From the NCBI GenBank assembly GCA_037783545.1, contig JBBELK010000298.1, positions 4,898,001 to 4,962,000 of the forward strand: a stretch of 64,000 nucleotides of DNA. Reading direction: 5' to 3'. The notes under the pieces were generated by a model that did not search any database, was not told the DNA's origin, and worked only from the letters and a program-made list of their open reading frames with translations. Position numbers and translations under genes: made by a program. Shown here piece by piece: positions 53,241 to 63,159 of this stretch (within the stretch, counting starts at the first letter, position 1; each line of letters begins with the position of its first letter). Source of the DNA: Henricia sp. BOLD:AAB3569 (lineage: Eukaryota > Echinodermata > Asteroidea > Spinulosida > Echinasteridae).

Positions 53241-55004
53241 GGTTGGGGGGGGGGGGGGGGGGGGGTTGGTGGGTTGTTGACATTGTGTACACCATGCGTA
53301 CAGGGGGAGTCCAAGACAATGCGTATGCATGCAAACAGAAAATTTCCTTTTAGTAAATCAGGAAAGGATGCGCATGGACAAGTTGACCATGCCTTGAGAC
53401 CTTAATTATGTACAAAACATATTATTAATAGACAGGCCACACATTTTTCTCACTCCTCAATTTAGGTTTTTTCATTAAATCTGCAGTTACTGATGATTGA
53501 TGTGTCATTTTAAGTAACAAAAATAAAAAAATGCAAAAGAAATCTATACATTTTGTCATTTATTTCAGACATGCGAATCGTACTACATGTAGTATATACA
53601 TACATGAATAGCACTATACATGTACTTGTAGTACTGAACCATTTACCAATGCTGAGGTATATATGGAATGCGTATGTGTACATGGGGGAGGGGCGTTGGA
53701 GCCACTGCGTACGCCATGCGTACAGAGGGGAGGGGAGGTCTAAAAAGTCGGCATTTCATGCGTACCGGTACCTTAAGGACGGCCCCTAATGCACCAATCA
53801 ATTGTCCTGCCGTCCACCTCCATTCTCCCCCTTTCCCCCTTTCCCCCGCACCCTCACTGTGCCCCCGCCCCCACTGCCCCACGGCCCCACTGCCCCACTG
53901 CCCCACCCCCCCCCCCCCCCCCCCAAATCGACCCCTGACTACATGGATGTGGGTAGCTGCTAAGATCTATCATGCACACGTGAACAATCTCACTTAGGAT
54001 ATTGCAGTGCATTCCGGTATGTTTTAACTGTGGATTTTATTTTGTTTACTACATATACCGGTACGACCATCTCATTCCCCCCCCGCAAATGCTGTATTCC
54101 CCGGAAGGGAATTGATTTTCACATGTGGTTTAAGTTACACATGATTGGTAAACTGTTAAAAGGGGGCATTATTTCCACTCGTAATTAGAAGCCCATGTTT
54201 ATAAAACTGCTCTGTAGAAATTCTGTCACATACGTAGTGCAGTAATAGAGCACTAAAGTGAAAACGTCACCCTTTGTGTGTTGCCATGGTATTTGGGTCT
54301 ACACTAAAACCAGTGAACTGGGGGGGGGGGGGGGGGGGGGGGGGGTTGGTGGGTTGTTGACATTGTGTACACCATGCGTACAGGGGGAGTCCAAGACAAT
54401 GCGTATGCATGCAAACAGAAAATTTCCTTTTAGTAAATCAGGAAAGGATGCGCATGGACAAGTTGACCATGCCTTGAGACCTTAATTATGTACAAAACAT
54501 ATTATTAATAGACAGGCCACACATTTTTCTCACTCCTCAATTTAGGTTTTTTCATTAAATCTGCAGTTACTGATGATTGATGTGTCATTTTAAGTAACAA
54601 AAATAAAAAAATGCAAAAGAAATCTATACATTTTGTCATTTATTTCAGACATGCGAATCGTACTACATGTAGTATATACATACATGAATAGCACTATACA
54701 TGTACTTGTAGTACTGAACCATTTACCAATGCTGAGGTATATATGGAATGCGTATGTGTACATGGGGGAGGGGCGTTGGAGCCACTGCGTACGCCATGCG
54801 TACAGAGGGGAGGGGAGGTCTAAAAAGTCGGCATTTCATGCGTACCGGTACCTTAAGGACGGCCCCTAATGCACCAATCAATTGTCCTGCCGTCCACCTC
54901 CATTCTCCCCCTTTCCCCCTTTCCCCCGCACCCTCACTGTGCCCCCGCCCCCACTGCCCCACGGCCCCACTGCCCCACTGCCCCACCCCCCCCCCCCCCC
55001 CCCC
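53241..55004. repeat. 1,080-bp tandem duplication bounded by poly-G and poly-C
   Basis: Bases 53246-53924 and 54326-55004 are identical line by line with an offset of exactly 1,080. Each module starts in a G run and ends in a C run. The 396 bp between them (53925-54320) equals 49650-50044 apart from one C in a C-run. There is no gene; the frames across the module are translations of low-complexity DNA. Confidence 0.85.
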
Positions 55005-55824
55005 CACCCCTTAGGTGGTGTTTTAGTCATATTTTTCAGGCCCCAGGGAGGAGATTTTCACCCATTGAAATAAAAATTTCTGTCTATCTGCATACATGTA
55101 GCAAGATGCACATGTAATTGCCCTAGCTCGGTGGGGATTTATGTCATCAGAATTTTCCCATGGGGTAGAGATTTTGTTTCAGGCAAAAATTTACTTTTAA
55201 TGTTTTGAGTGCACTGCAGCAGTATAAACCCCAAATCTATTTCTCCCTGAAAACGACTGCAAAGGTCAGTGTTGTTAAGGGATAATTTAAACATTAACAA
55301 GATACAAATTCACAGACTTTAGCCTTACCTGTTACAGGTCAGCATTTGTGCCATAAATTGTGAGAAAAATCATAGATTTTTACTGTGGTTGAAGTTCATT
55401 CAGTGTAGGAAGCAGCAATACAGCAAAGCCCTATCAGCGCCCTATGTTCACTGTATGATAACTGGAGATATACAATATACATGTACACGTACACGACTAC
55501 TGGTATACACAATGTACTGTACAGCTGTTAGAAGGAAATAATGGGTATAGAAATAGTGTATGGAAATTCCCAGTTCTATTTTTAGAGTACAGTAGGTATC
55601 AGCAAGTGTCTCTGGGTCACGCTGGGTCTGGGTCTTGTAGAGATAACGGGCATATAGAACTAATATGGTTTCACACGTGGTTTAAGTTAAACATGGTTTT
55701 TGAATAAAGTTAGAACACATGATTGGTAAACTGTTAAAAGGGGGCGTTATTTCCACTCGTAATTAGAAGCCCATGTTTATAAAACTGCTCTGTAAAAATT
55801 CTGCCACATACGTAGTGCAGTAAT
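55005..55824. repeat. Array spacer 3' of T7
   Basis: Contains the GAGATTTTCACCCATTG block, CAGACTTTAGCCTTACCTG (55315) and ATAGTGTATGGAAATTCCC (55552), followed directly at 55670 by the 3' flank (GTTTAAGTTAAACATGG). The segment B and hairpin blocks and any decayed TRIM copy are missing, so a deletion joined the two parts. Confidence 0.55.
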
Positions 55825-55988
55825 AGAGCACTAAAGTGAAAACGTCACCCTTTGTGTGTTGCCATGGTTTTTGGGTCAACACTAAAACCAGTGAACTGTT
55901 TCCCTGCGCTTTAGCAATGGACATTTCAGACTACCAGCGAATGTTTACACCCAATTACCATGGCAACTGACGTCACACTTTAGTTGTC
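55825..55988. mobile_element. MITE E3, copy beside T7
   Basis: AGAGCACTAAAGTG and CACTTTAGTTGTC ends. Confidence 0.65.
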
Positions 55989-56313
55989 TATTCTTCTGAA
56001 AACTTGAAAAATCCATGCATGGTTTTTGTGTTGAGTTAAATGGTGAAAAAGTCTTCTGCAAAAGACTTATTAGAAAACCATCTCCAGTTTCTAATCCAAA
56101 GTACATGTACCATTTTGGACTGAAATAAAATCATGTGGTGTTTGGTACCTTTGTTATTAACACTTTTTTCTTATCAACTCGTGGAAAAAGATTGGGGTCA
56201 CTGCAAATGAATTGTGTTCTACCTTTAACCAAGTTTTACACGTGTGTAAAGCTTTCTTGGAAAGCACCGTCTAATTACTTTGTTATACATTATCTTTCAT
56301 GATCACTTTCACC
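55989..56313. repeat. 3' flank of T7
   Basis: Same duplicated block as at the other TRIM genes. No separate gene. Confidence 0.5.
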
Positions 56314-58272
56314 TCACGCTTTTTGGTAGACCTCAATGGTGTCACGTCCAGCCACCACCAGATCACCCTGGGGTGTAAGAGTGATGGAACAAGGACGTGA
56401 ACATTCTGGGATTGAACATGATGCAATGTATTGGCCATCAGGACTGTACTGGAGAATATACATGTATGTATTGTCAGAACTGAAAAAGCTAACTACAGCA
56501 ACATAGATGTTGCCATTACTGTCACAGCAGACACCACATGGCCACTTGTTTTCCTCTGTGCGACTGGTCATATCCACTGAGAATACCATCTCACCATCAT
56601 AGCTTATGGAAAGCAACTTCCTCTCAGAGTGGTTAGTGTAAATAAGCTGCTGCTTGTAGATGGTGAGATAATCACTAATCCCTGGAGCATGTACTGTCCT
56701 GATGTGGGATCCATCTGGGTTGTGCAGGGATATCTCCTTACTGTCTCTGTAACCAACTGCTATCAGATTGTTGCTGTCAACTGCTAGACATGTTGGCTGG
56801 CTGTGTTGGGCGTGATGTGGTTTAAACTGTTGAAGAAGCTGACATAGTGTATTGAAGACCTTAACTGTATGTTGGTCCAGAAGGATAAGCTGGTCATCTT
56901 TGTTCACTGCGATACTGTGTACACTTTTCAATCCTGTAATTTGAAGGTCTTGTACATCAAAGGCTGTAGGGGTTGCACCTAAGTGGTGGCTTGTTGTTTC
57001 AGATAATGAACATGTGAACACCTGGGTCTTGTTGTTTCTGATACCAACAATTCTGTTGTTGGACATTGCAGCAACTACATGTACCTGTATGAATCTCAGC
57101 TTTTTCATTGCATTTCTTGAAACAAATTTTGTCTTAAGTTCCCACTTTACAGGCTGCCGTTGTTTTTCTGTAATCAACTTGCCAACACATTTCTCATCAC
57201 TTTCTTCAAAGTCCATGAAGAATAATCCCTCAGGAACTTTCTCTGGCTGTTTCTTTGCCAGTTCAGTGAGATTGTGTAAGACTTTGTTTTGAAGTTCCAG
57301 AATCTCATAGTGACTTGCTTGAGTCACAAGTTGGTTGACCTCCTCAAGCTTCTGTTTTGACTTTGTCAGCTCGTTGCTGTTGGAAGATTGGACAACTTCA
57401 AATTTGCGAGCTCTCTCCTTGTATATCTTTTCTGTTTCCCTCATAAGTTTCTTTTCTTCTGCTCTGATCTTGGCGACCTCCTTATCAGCCTTTCTGGAGA
57501 TTTTCTTCTTGGTGTCAGTAAATGCAGCATCCATTTTCTTGCACATTGTGTCGGTTTCCTGGATTGTAGTGCTGAATTGTGTCTTGTTGTTGTCAGCTTT
57601 AGCAAATGAGTCCCTTATAGTTTTCTTGCACTGCTTGACAGCCTCTGGCAGGTCAACAAGGGAGTGCTTTACATGATCAAGGACTGAGCATGTTGTGCAT
57701 ACTAACTGCTTGCATGTATCACAGTAGATCTTAAGACTTTCATCTGGATGCTTGCCACATTTTGGAACCTCTTTTCTTAGTTTACTACTGTATGTAATCT
57801 CACCTGTTTGAAACTGAGCAAGAGTGTATATTTTGTGAGATTTCAGCACAGATACACGCTCGTGTGCCCTTTGGCATTCCTGACAGAGGAAATGTTCACA
57901 GTACATGCATCTTGAGATGGCCTGGTTCTGTTCATCACAGCTTTGACATTTGATGACCGACTCTTGCCCCTGTAGTAACTTCTCCTGCATCGTAAGTTCG
58001 TCAATCAGTGCACTCAGTCGAAAGTCATTAGGTAAGCCATTAACCCCAGATTCACCCAATTTTGTTTCACATCTGCAAAGAGGACAAGTCAGCTTGGTAT
58101 GGTCTGGAGTTTGGTGCTTTATGAGTTCTTGAAGACACTGCAGACAATAACTATGCAAGCAGTCCAGGATTTTAGGCTGCTTGAATCGGCAGGAGCAGAT
58201 GGAACATTCCAGGTGGCCTGTGCTTATTGTCTCCAGCAAGGATTCAGCTGTTACATTACATGTAGATGCCAT
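56314..58272 (-). CDS. T7: TRIM-NHL E3 ligase, mosaic with the decayed lineage
   Basis: A 652-residue intact frame. RING C23 to C66, B-box 1 about 109-146 (with CMYC where others have CMDC), B-box 2 about 172-203 (CSVLDHVKH, as in T4), coiled coil, propeller to YQKA. The linker into the propeller reads WELKTKFVSRNAMKKLRFI and MSNNRIVGIRNN. This matches the decayed copies at 35668 and 44373 (WELKTKLVSRKA.KKLR, LSNNRIVGVKKN) rather than T1-T6 (WKLKTRLGPS, LSNNSFVGIREN). Later blades are of the common type. Two short insertions (HV near the linker; TYMY in a loop) correspond to ACATGTA words in the DNA. This is the most distal gene of the array and the one nearest the second GGT exon. Confidence 0.9.
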   Translation of the reverse strand: MASTCNVTAESLLETISTGHLECSICSCRFKQPKILDCLHSYCLQCLQELIKHQTPDHTKLTCPLCRCETKLGESGVNGLPNDFRLSALIDELTMQEKLLQGQESVIKCQSCDEQNQAISRCMYCEHFLCQECQRAHERVSVLKSHKIYTLAQFQTGEITYSSKLRKEVPKCGKHPDESLKIYCDTCKQLVCTTCSVLDHVKHSLVDLPEAVKQCKKTIRDSFAKADNNKTQFSTTIQETDTMCKKMDAAFTDTKKKISRKADKEVAKIRAEEKKLMRETEKIYKERARKFEVVQSSNSNELTKSKQKLEEVNQLVTQASHYEILELQNKVLHNLTELAKKQPEKVPEGLFFMDFEESDEKCVGKLITEKQRQPVKWELKTKFVSRNAMKKLRFIQVHVVAAMSNNRIVGIRNNKTQVFTCSLSETTSHHLGATPTAFDVQDLQITGLKSVHSIAVNKDDQLILLDQHTVKVFNTLCQLLQQFKPHHAQHSQPTCLAVDSNNLIAVGYRDSKEISLHNPDGSHIRTVHAPGISDYLTIYKQQLIYTNHSERKLLSISYDGEMVFSVDMTSRTEENKWPCGVCCDSNGNIYVAVVSFFSSDNTYMYILQYSPDGQYIASCSIPECSRPCSITLTPQGDLVVAGRDTIEVYQKA

Positions 58273-58619
58273 ATTTATCTGAAATTAGAAGAGAAATGTA
58301 AATGTGCTTTGTAGTTTTGGTTACAGTACTCTGTCTCAATCACCCAGTGTCTATTAGTTCAAAGCACAGTGTGCATTCAAAGCCTTTCTTCTAGTCTACC
58401 AGTTTGGGCAGCTAGTTCCCTCCTTTCAAGAGCCAGATGTTTTCTCAAAGCCTGTGTGCAACATTGCCAAGAAAAACTATAACTGAATAAAGTTCTGTAA
58501 ATGAACAACAGGGCAATACATTTAGTATACAAACATTGACTCCAATGAGGGAAGTGGTTAAGATTATAGGCCTAAGGTGATCTCGAAGATTTGACTATAC
58601 CCCGCAAACTAAGGTTCAT
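58273..58619. repeat. 5' flank of T7
   Basis: Conserved leader with an acceptor-like TTTCAG, then CACCCAGTGTC joined to CTATTAGTTCAAAGCAC without element E4, then the AAGAGCCAG block. No gene. Confidence 0.5.
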
Positions 58620-58811
58620 TATACACGTATGGACTGGCAATGAGGTCACTAGTGCACGTCTATGGGCCCCAAAGGAACTGTGAGTGACCACAAGAGGGTC
58701 CTATTTCTGGAGGCCGAAGGACCCTCTTGTGCTCACTCACAGTCCCGAGGGGCACGTAGACGTGCACTAGAGACCGAATTATTTCAGTCCATATGTGTTG
58801 TATAACACGCC
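58620..58811. mobile_element. Foldback element with GTGCACGTCTA arms
   Basis: ATACACGTATGGACTG, CTAGTGCACGTCTA and ACCACAAGAGGGTCC on the left each have an inverted partner on the right (GGACCCTCTTGTG, TAGACGTGCACTAG, CAGTCCATATGTGT). The centre is near 58715. Confidence 0.8.
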
Positions 58812-59004
58812 TTAGGCAAAAATACACACATGTACAGATGGAATTCAATTTAATACATTAACAAGCAACCTCCAGAGGGCGCAGTAACCGGTCACTAGTT
58901 TTATTAACGCTGGCGCAAATTTCATGCACGAGCCTAGATCAGTGAACCTCGCGTGACTGCGTTTCAGCCAGTCATGATTGAGAATCAGAAAGAGGCGTGT
59001 TATA
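58801..59004. mobile_element. Short element with TATAACACGCCT ends
   Basis: TATAACACGCCT at 58801-58812 and AGGCGTGTTATA at 58993-59004 are exact inverted ends. It abuts or overlaps the preceding foldback. A GCTGGCGCAAATTTCATGC stretch inside pairs with 59027-59045 outside, so the real structure may be larger. Confidence 0.55.
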
Positions 59005-59399
59005 AACATGTATAGGCCATCGCAGGACCTGAAATTTGCGCCAGCGTGACGTAGACGTGCATAATAAGTGGAAAGTTTGGCATTTTATTTAAAAAAATAT
59101 TGGTAGCACATTTCACCCGACAGTTTTCACTGTTGGGAACTTCTGTTATTTTCTCAAGGACTTCATCATCTGTGAGATCAAATCGAATTTGAGATTCCTC
59201 CATTACCGGTGCGGCCTGATAAGAGTGAAATGCTATATAATACACAAAGCACATAGGTGCACAGTTATGCTACACAGGTGCACCGCTACATGCTACACAC
59301 GTGATGTGCGCGCCCTGAACCCGTTAAACTGACGGCTGGCGCGTGGCTTCAATTCCCGTATAGTCAACTGCTATTGCTGATTATATACTGATGGTCTGC
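59005..59399. other. Spacer, nothing recognised
   Basis: Single-copy in this window except for the arm noted at 59027-59060. No gene. Confidence 0.4.
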
Positions 59400-59800
59400 C
59401 CCAGTGGCTGACACCACTGCCCGAGCTCGCGGCAGGGTCTCTGGTGTAAGGCTTGGTGTAATGACGTCACCTACATGTAGTAACCGCGAGTAGTAAAACA
59501 TGGCGGACAGTTTGGAATCACGACGTGAGTACGAAGAAAAACAGATTTATGACAAAATAGGAGGGAATAGGTCTGTAATACATTTTGCTTAATCAGTACA
59601 TGTCTATGGGCATTGACAAAGTTTATTGCGGTACTTTTAGGGCAACTAATTCTGCGTGGCGCCGGCTTAATTTTTCATCGTGAGTCAAACGATCATAAAG
59701 CCCCGTCCGGCAACAACCTTTGACCTGTGTTCCCAGAATTCAAAGCGAAACCTTGTTGCATTTAATAACTTCGTTTTGCATCTTCTAGGGTCTTCCCCCC
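59400..59800 (+). other. Gene-start-like module, direct copy
   Basis: AAAACATGGCGGACAG (ATG at 59500-59502) opens a 30-codon frame (MADSLESRREYEEKQIYDKI..) to a TAA at 59590-59592, with a consensus donor GTGAGT at 59525-59530 after nine codons. The same DNA occurs inverted at 17352-17720, where the ATG context is kept but the frame is lost downstream of the donor position. It could be the first exon of a further gene or a repeat carrying one. Confidence 0.35.
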
Positions 59801-60244
59801 CCCCTCCCCCCAGTGTAAATCTCATGTTACACGGTGTAAGCATCTCGAACGCCCCTATACTAACAGGTCTCCTTCCGATTCTTTATCCTCAATGGTTGAA
59901 ATGCAGTCATGTGAGGTTCACTATTGAATAATATAGGCTGGTGTATGAAATTTGTACCAGAGTAAACTAGACGCGCATATCAAGCTTCGAGCATGCACGC
60001 CAAGATGATGTAGGAAGCCAGAAGTTTCCTTAACTGACAAACTGCCTCTGTTGAGCTTCTTATTGCTGAAGTGTTTTGAAACTCAAAATTGAAGTCCCTC
60101 AGTACTGTAGTATAATGCACCTATATATTGTCCCGTTCTGGGTCTTTCCACAGTAATAGGGTACATTTGAAAAATAAGTCAATAATTCCTTTCAGGTGTC
60201 TTTAGTTCATCCCAAAATTAAAGAAATTTCCTTCTACTGCTCTC
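59801..60244. other. Spacer, nothing recognised
   Basis: No gene. ACTGACAAACTGCCTCTGTTGAGCTTC at about 60032 recurs at 53061, so part is an array spacer. Confidence 0.4.
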
Positions 60245-60478
60245 AGGAGATAACATTTGCCCAAAAAAGTAAGAAATTGCTGCCACAACATGCATTTTTG
60301 AAAATCTTGTGTACAAATTTTCCTATTACGTATGTAACGTGGACAGACCATTTTGTGACATTTTTTTCTGTCTTTGTTACATACGTAATAGGAAAATTTG
60401 TGCACGGGGTTTTCAGAAATGTATGTTGTAGGACTATTTTTCTTACTCCTTCGTGCAAAAGTTATTTCCTCAGTTTAG
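60245..60478. mobile_element. Foldback MITE (TTACGTATGTAAC arms)
   Basis: CAAATTTTCCTATTACGTA and TACGTAATAGGAAAATTTG are the inner arms. The outer arms GAGATAACATTTGC and GCAAAAGTTATTTCCTC are weaker. The loop holds CAGACCATTTTG. No coding capacity. Confidence 0.8.
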
Positions 60479-61114
60479 CTGGATAATTTGAACTGAACTA
60501 GACCTAAGATCTGGTATGTCACAGAAATGTACCCCATTACTGTGGAAAGATCGACCCACCTCTCTCTCACACCAATCTTCCCCTTTCCCCACCCTCCCCC
60601 ACCCTCCCCCACACTGCATCACCCCACCCACACTGCCCCGCCCCACCCACACTGCCCCGCCCCACCCACACTGCCCCGCCTCTTTGTTTTATAGTCACGT
60701 TTTTCAGGCCCCAAGGAAGGAGATTTTCAGCCATTGAAATAAAAAATATCAGTCCATCTGATAGCAAGATGCACATGTATTGCACTAGCTCGGTGAGGAT
60801 TTTTGTCATTTTCCCCAGGGGTGGGGATTTTGTTTCACGCAAATAAAATTGACTTTAATGTTTTGAGTGCAGCATGCAGTAACTCCAAATCCATTGATCC
60901 CTGAAAATAACTGCAAAGGTCAGTGTTGTTAAGGGATAATTTCTTGAAAACATTTAACAAGGGATGATGATACAAATCCACAGACTTTAGCCTTACCTGT
61001 TACAATTAGATCAGCATTTGTGCCATAAATTGTGGGAAAAATCGTAGATTTTTTACTGTGGTTGAAGTTCATTCAGTGTGGAAATAGCAATATGCCAATT
61101 AGCAATTTAACGTA
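60479..61114. repeat. Array spacer end segment
   Basis: Contains a CCCCACCCACACTGCC triplet (about 60600-60680) and the blocks GAGATTTTCA(G/C)CCATTG and CAGACTTTAGCCTTACCTG shared with other units. No gene. Confidence 0.55.
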
Positions 61115-61597
61115 CGCCCTACATGTATGTTCACTGTATAACTAGTGATGTGTACATACTGTGTACAGTATACTGGTATATATTGTACATGGTAGACATG
61201 TGTAGAAGCATATGGGTCATGAATAGTGTATGGAAATTCCCAGTTCTATTTTTAGAGTACGGTATATGTATCAGCCGCCCTACATGTATGTTCACTGTAT
61301 AACTAGTGATGTGTACATACTGTGTACAGTATACTGGTATATATTGTACATGGTAGACATGTGTAGAAGCATATGGGTCATGAATAGTGTATGGAAATTC
61401 CCAGTTCTATTTTTAGAGTACGGTATATGTATCAGCCGCCCTACATGTATGTTCACTGTATAACTAGTGATGTGTACATACTGTGTACAGTATACTGGTA
61501 TATATTGTACGTGGTAGACATGTGTAGAAGCATATGGGTCATGAATAGTGTATGGAAATTCCCAGTTCTATTTTTAGAGTATGGTATATGTATCAGC
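61115..61597. repeat. 161-bp unit repeated three times
   Basis: CGCCCTACATGTATGTTCAC begins at 61115, 61276 and 61437, giving an exact 161-bp period. Only a few substitutions separate the third unit from the others. It contains the ATAGTGTATGGAAATTCCC block of the array spacers. Confidence 0.95.
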
Positions 61598-62739
61598 AAG
61601 TGTCTCTGGGTGCACACCACTAAATCAGGCCCCCATAAGAACCAATGCTAAATGCCCAATTTTAAAAAAATCATTTTAAAATACTCATGCACAACTCTGT
61701 GTCTCATACGCTACTGGGCAAAATAGGGCAACTTTTACAAGCTAGATTGTCCAAAATATTTACAGTTGGAAGTAGAAATAATCTCACATCACGATGATGT
61801 CTAATATCTACACTACTGGTAGACCACACTCGTTCAGCTCGCAACTCTCTCTAATAAAGAAGAATTTGAGGGCATACAAAATATTCATGAGCTTGGCACA
61901 CTGATCTCTGCCTATTCAGTTGTGTGCACTTCTCTACAGTGCCAACTGGCTCAATGTTCATACAGACTTGATATAATTACAAGTCAGAAATTGGATTGCT
62001 GTGTTTAATTGTTTTAAAAAAAACACAACAGGGTTACATAAAGGAAAAAAATCAAGGCCGAAATTATATTTTAATCCTATTTTTTATGAGCAGTGGATTT
62101 GGTACATGTATTGTAATTATTTTTGCATTGATTTTGTTGGGGTCAAATATTTTATTGTACCGGTAATTATAATAAAAATGGTTAATTATAATACTTTTAT
62201 TGGCTTTAATTGCCTTGCCTAGTTGGATATTTTTTATAAATTTTAAACATGAAAAACTTTATTAAAATTGAAAGCAAATGATCTAAAAGCTAAATTCTCA
62301 AAGGTCATTATGCTTCCAGAAATGCTAAAAGTATCGGTGAACTGGTCAAAATTATCAGAACACATAATTTGCCAAAGGAAAGAAAACGACAAAACAAAAA
62401 ACGTGTGCATCTGCATTATGAAGTTTTGATCAATTGTCGATTGATCGGAATGGTTTGATTACAGACTCCCTCTAGTGGCAAGGCATACATTTGCATTGTC
62501 AAAATGGCGCTTCAATTCAGTAGCCCTAAATTTAAAGTTTCCTAGACAAAATTATATTCACACCCAAAATTTCACCCTCTCTTGGTGTTCTGCCATACAG
62601 CATGTATTGTGGTTGAACACGCATACATGTACCTTTTGATCATAATGTTTTCTGGTATATTGGAAACCGGTAAATGTTATTGGTTGTTTTTAGTGAAAGT
62701 TGGATCGTTTATTCTGTTTTTTATTTTTGTAATTTTTAG
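61598..62739. other. Last part of the GGT intron
   Basis: The stretch 61598-61735 is a shortened spacer with a tiny TRIM-unit scrap (CATACGCTACTGGGCAAAATAGGG, at about 61705-61728). The rest to 62739 shows no repeats of the array and no gene. It ends in a T-rich tract and the AG acceptor. Confidence 0.6.
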
Positions 62740-62963
62740 GGATATGTTAAAGGAAGGCGGGTCAGCCGCAGACGCGGCCATTTCGGCTCTGCTGTGCGTT
62801 GGCTTACATAATGCCCACAGCGCAGGTATAGGAGGCGGGTTCTTTATGCTACACTACAATGCCAGGACTCGAACCGTGGACATGCTAGATGCAAGGGAAG
62901 TTGCACCACAGGCTGCTCATGAAAGAATGTACGAGAACGAAACAGAAGGTGCCTCTACCAAAG
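62740..62963 (+). CDS. GGT1: Gamma-glutamyltransferase, second exon in window
   Basis: Completes the Arg codon left by the exon at 1700-1924 and encodes [20 protein letters not shown], then [20 protein letters not shown] and [10 protein letters not shown]. In GGT enzymes the Arg of NAREVAP/DAREVAP binds the alpha-carboxylate of the gamma-glutamyl substrate (Arg107 in the human enzyme), and it is present here. The catalytic Thr is encoded by later exons beyond the window. The exon end is placed at 62963 (AAAG|GTGCAG) in phase 1 of a Gly codon, next to the family position KG-LSVAVPGE. Translation past that point loses all similarity. Confidence 0.88.
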
Positions 62964-63084
62964 GTGCAGAATTTTATAAATTATGCAAATTTGTGCCACG
63001 AAATATGCAGCTCTGTGCCTTTGCAATGGAGCTGCGTATTTCGTGGCACGAATTTGGCGCACGCGCATTGCTGCCTTTAAACAA
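62964..63084. mobile_element. Divergent MITE E2 copy adjoining the GGT donor
   Basis: AATTTGTGCCACGAAAT and ATTTCGTGGCACGAATT are its inverted arms; TGCCTTTGCAATGGAGCTG in the loop resembles TGCCTTTCTATGGAGCTG in copies 1-4. The right end GCGCGCATTG..TTTAAA is recognisable (here CACGCGCATTGCTGCCTTTAAA-like). The left end appears to begin with the very bases used as the splice donor. Confidence 0.6.
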
Positions 63085-63159
63085 ATAGTTTAAAACCGGC
63101 TAGGGGCCTGGATGCTGATAATGGACCGAGCCACCAGGCTCGGTTTGCCCTAACACTCG
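63085..63159. other. Short GGT intron spacer
   Basis: A small CGAGCC..GGCTCGG hairpin and nothing else. Confidence 0.4.

Larger units (their letters stand above)
1925..62739 (+). other. Giant GGT intron hosting the TRIM-NHL array
   Basis: The donor GTAAGA at 1925 pairs with an acceptor after a T-rich tract (TTTTTAG, AG at 62738-62739). Joining AG from the left exon with G at 62740 gives the Arg codon and the reading [12 protein letters not shown], which is the continuous order in the GGT family. The length is 60,815 bp. All seven TRIM genes and their remnants lie inside, on the opposite strand. That it is a single intron is an inference from frame and family order; a large misassembly between the two exons cannot be excluded. 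Confidence 0.75.

Noticed and set aside
53643..55117. Pro-rich and Gly-rich frames such as MGQWGSGAVGQWG..
   Set aside because: Low-complexity C/G tract translations within the exact duplication; no conserved motifs.
61115..61597. CRISPR-like array
   Set aside because: Three whole 161-bp tandem units without repeat-spacer structure in a eukaryotic genome; simple tandem duplication.
62582..62737. Coding sequence before the second GGT exon (MVFCHTAC..)
   Set aside because: It precedes a clear acceptor and has no similarity to GGT; it is intron sequence read in frame by chance.
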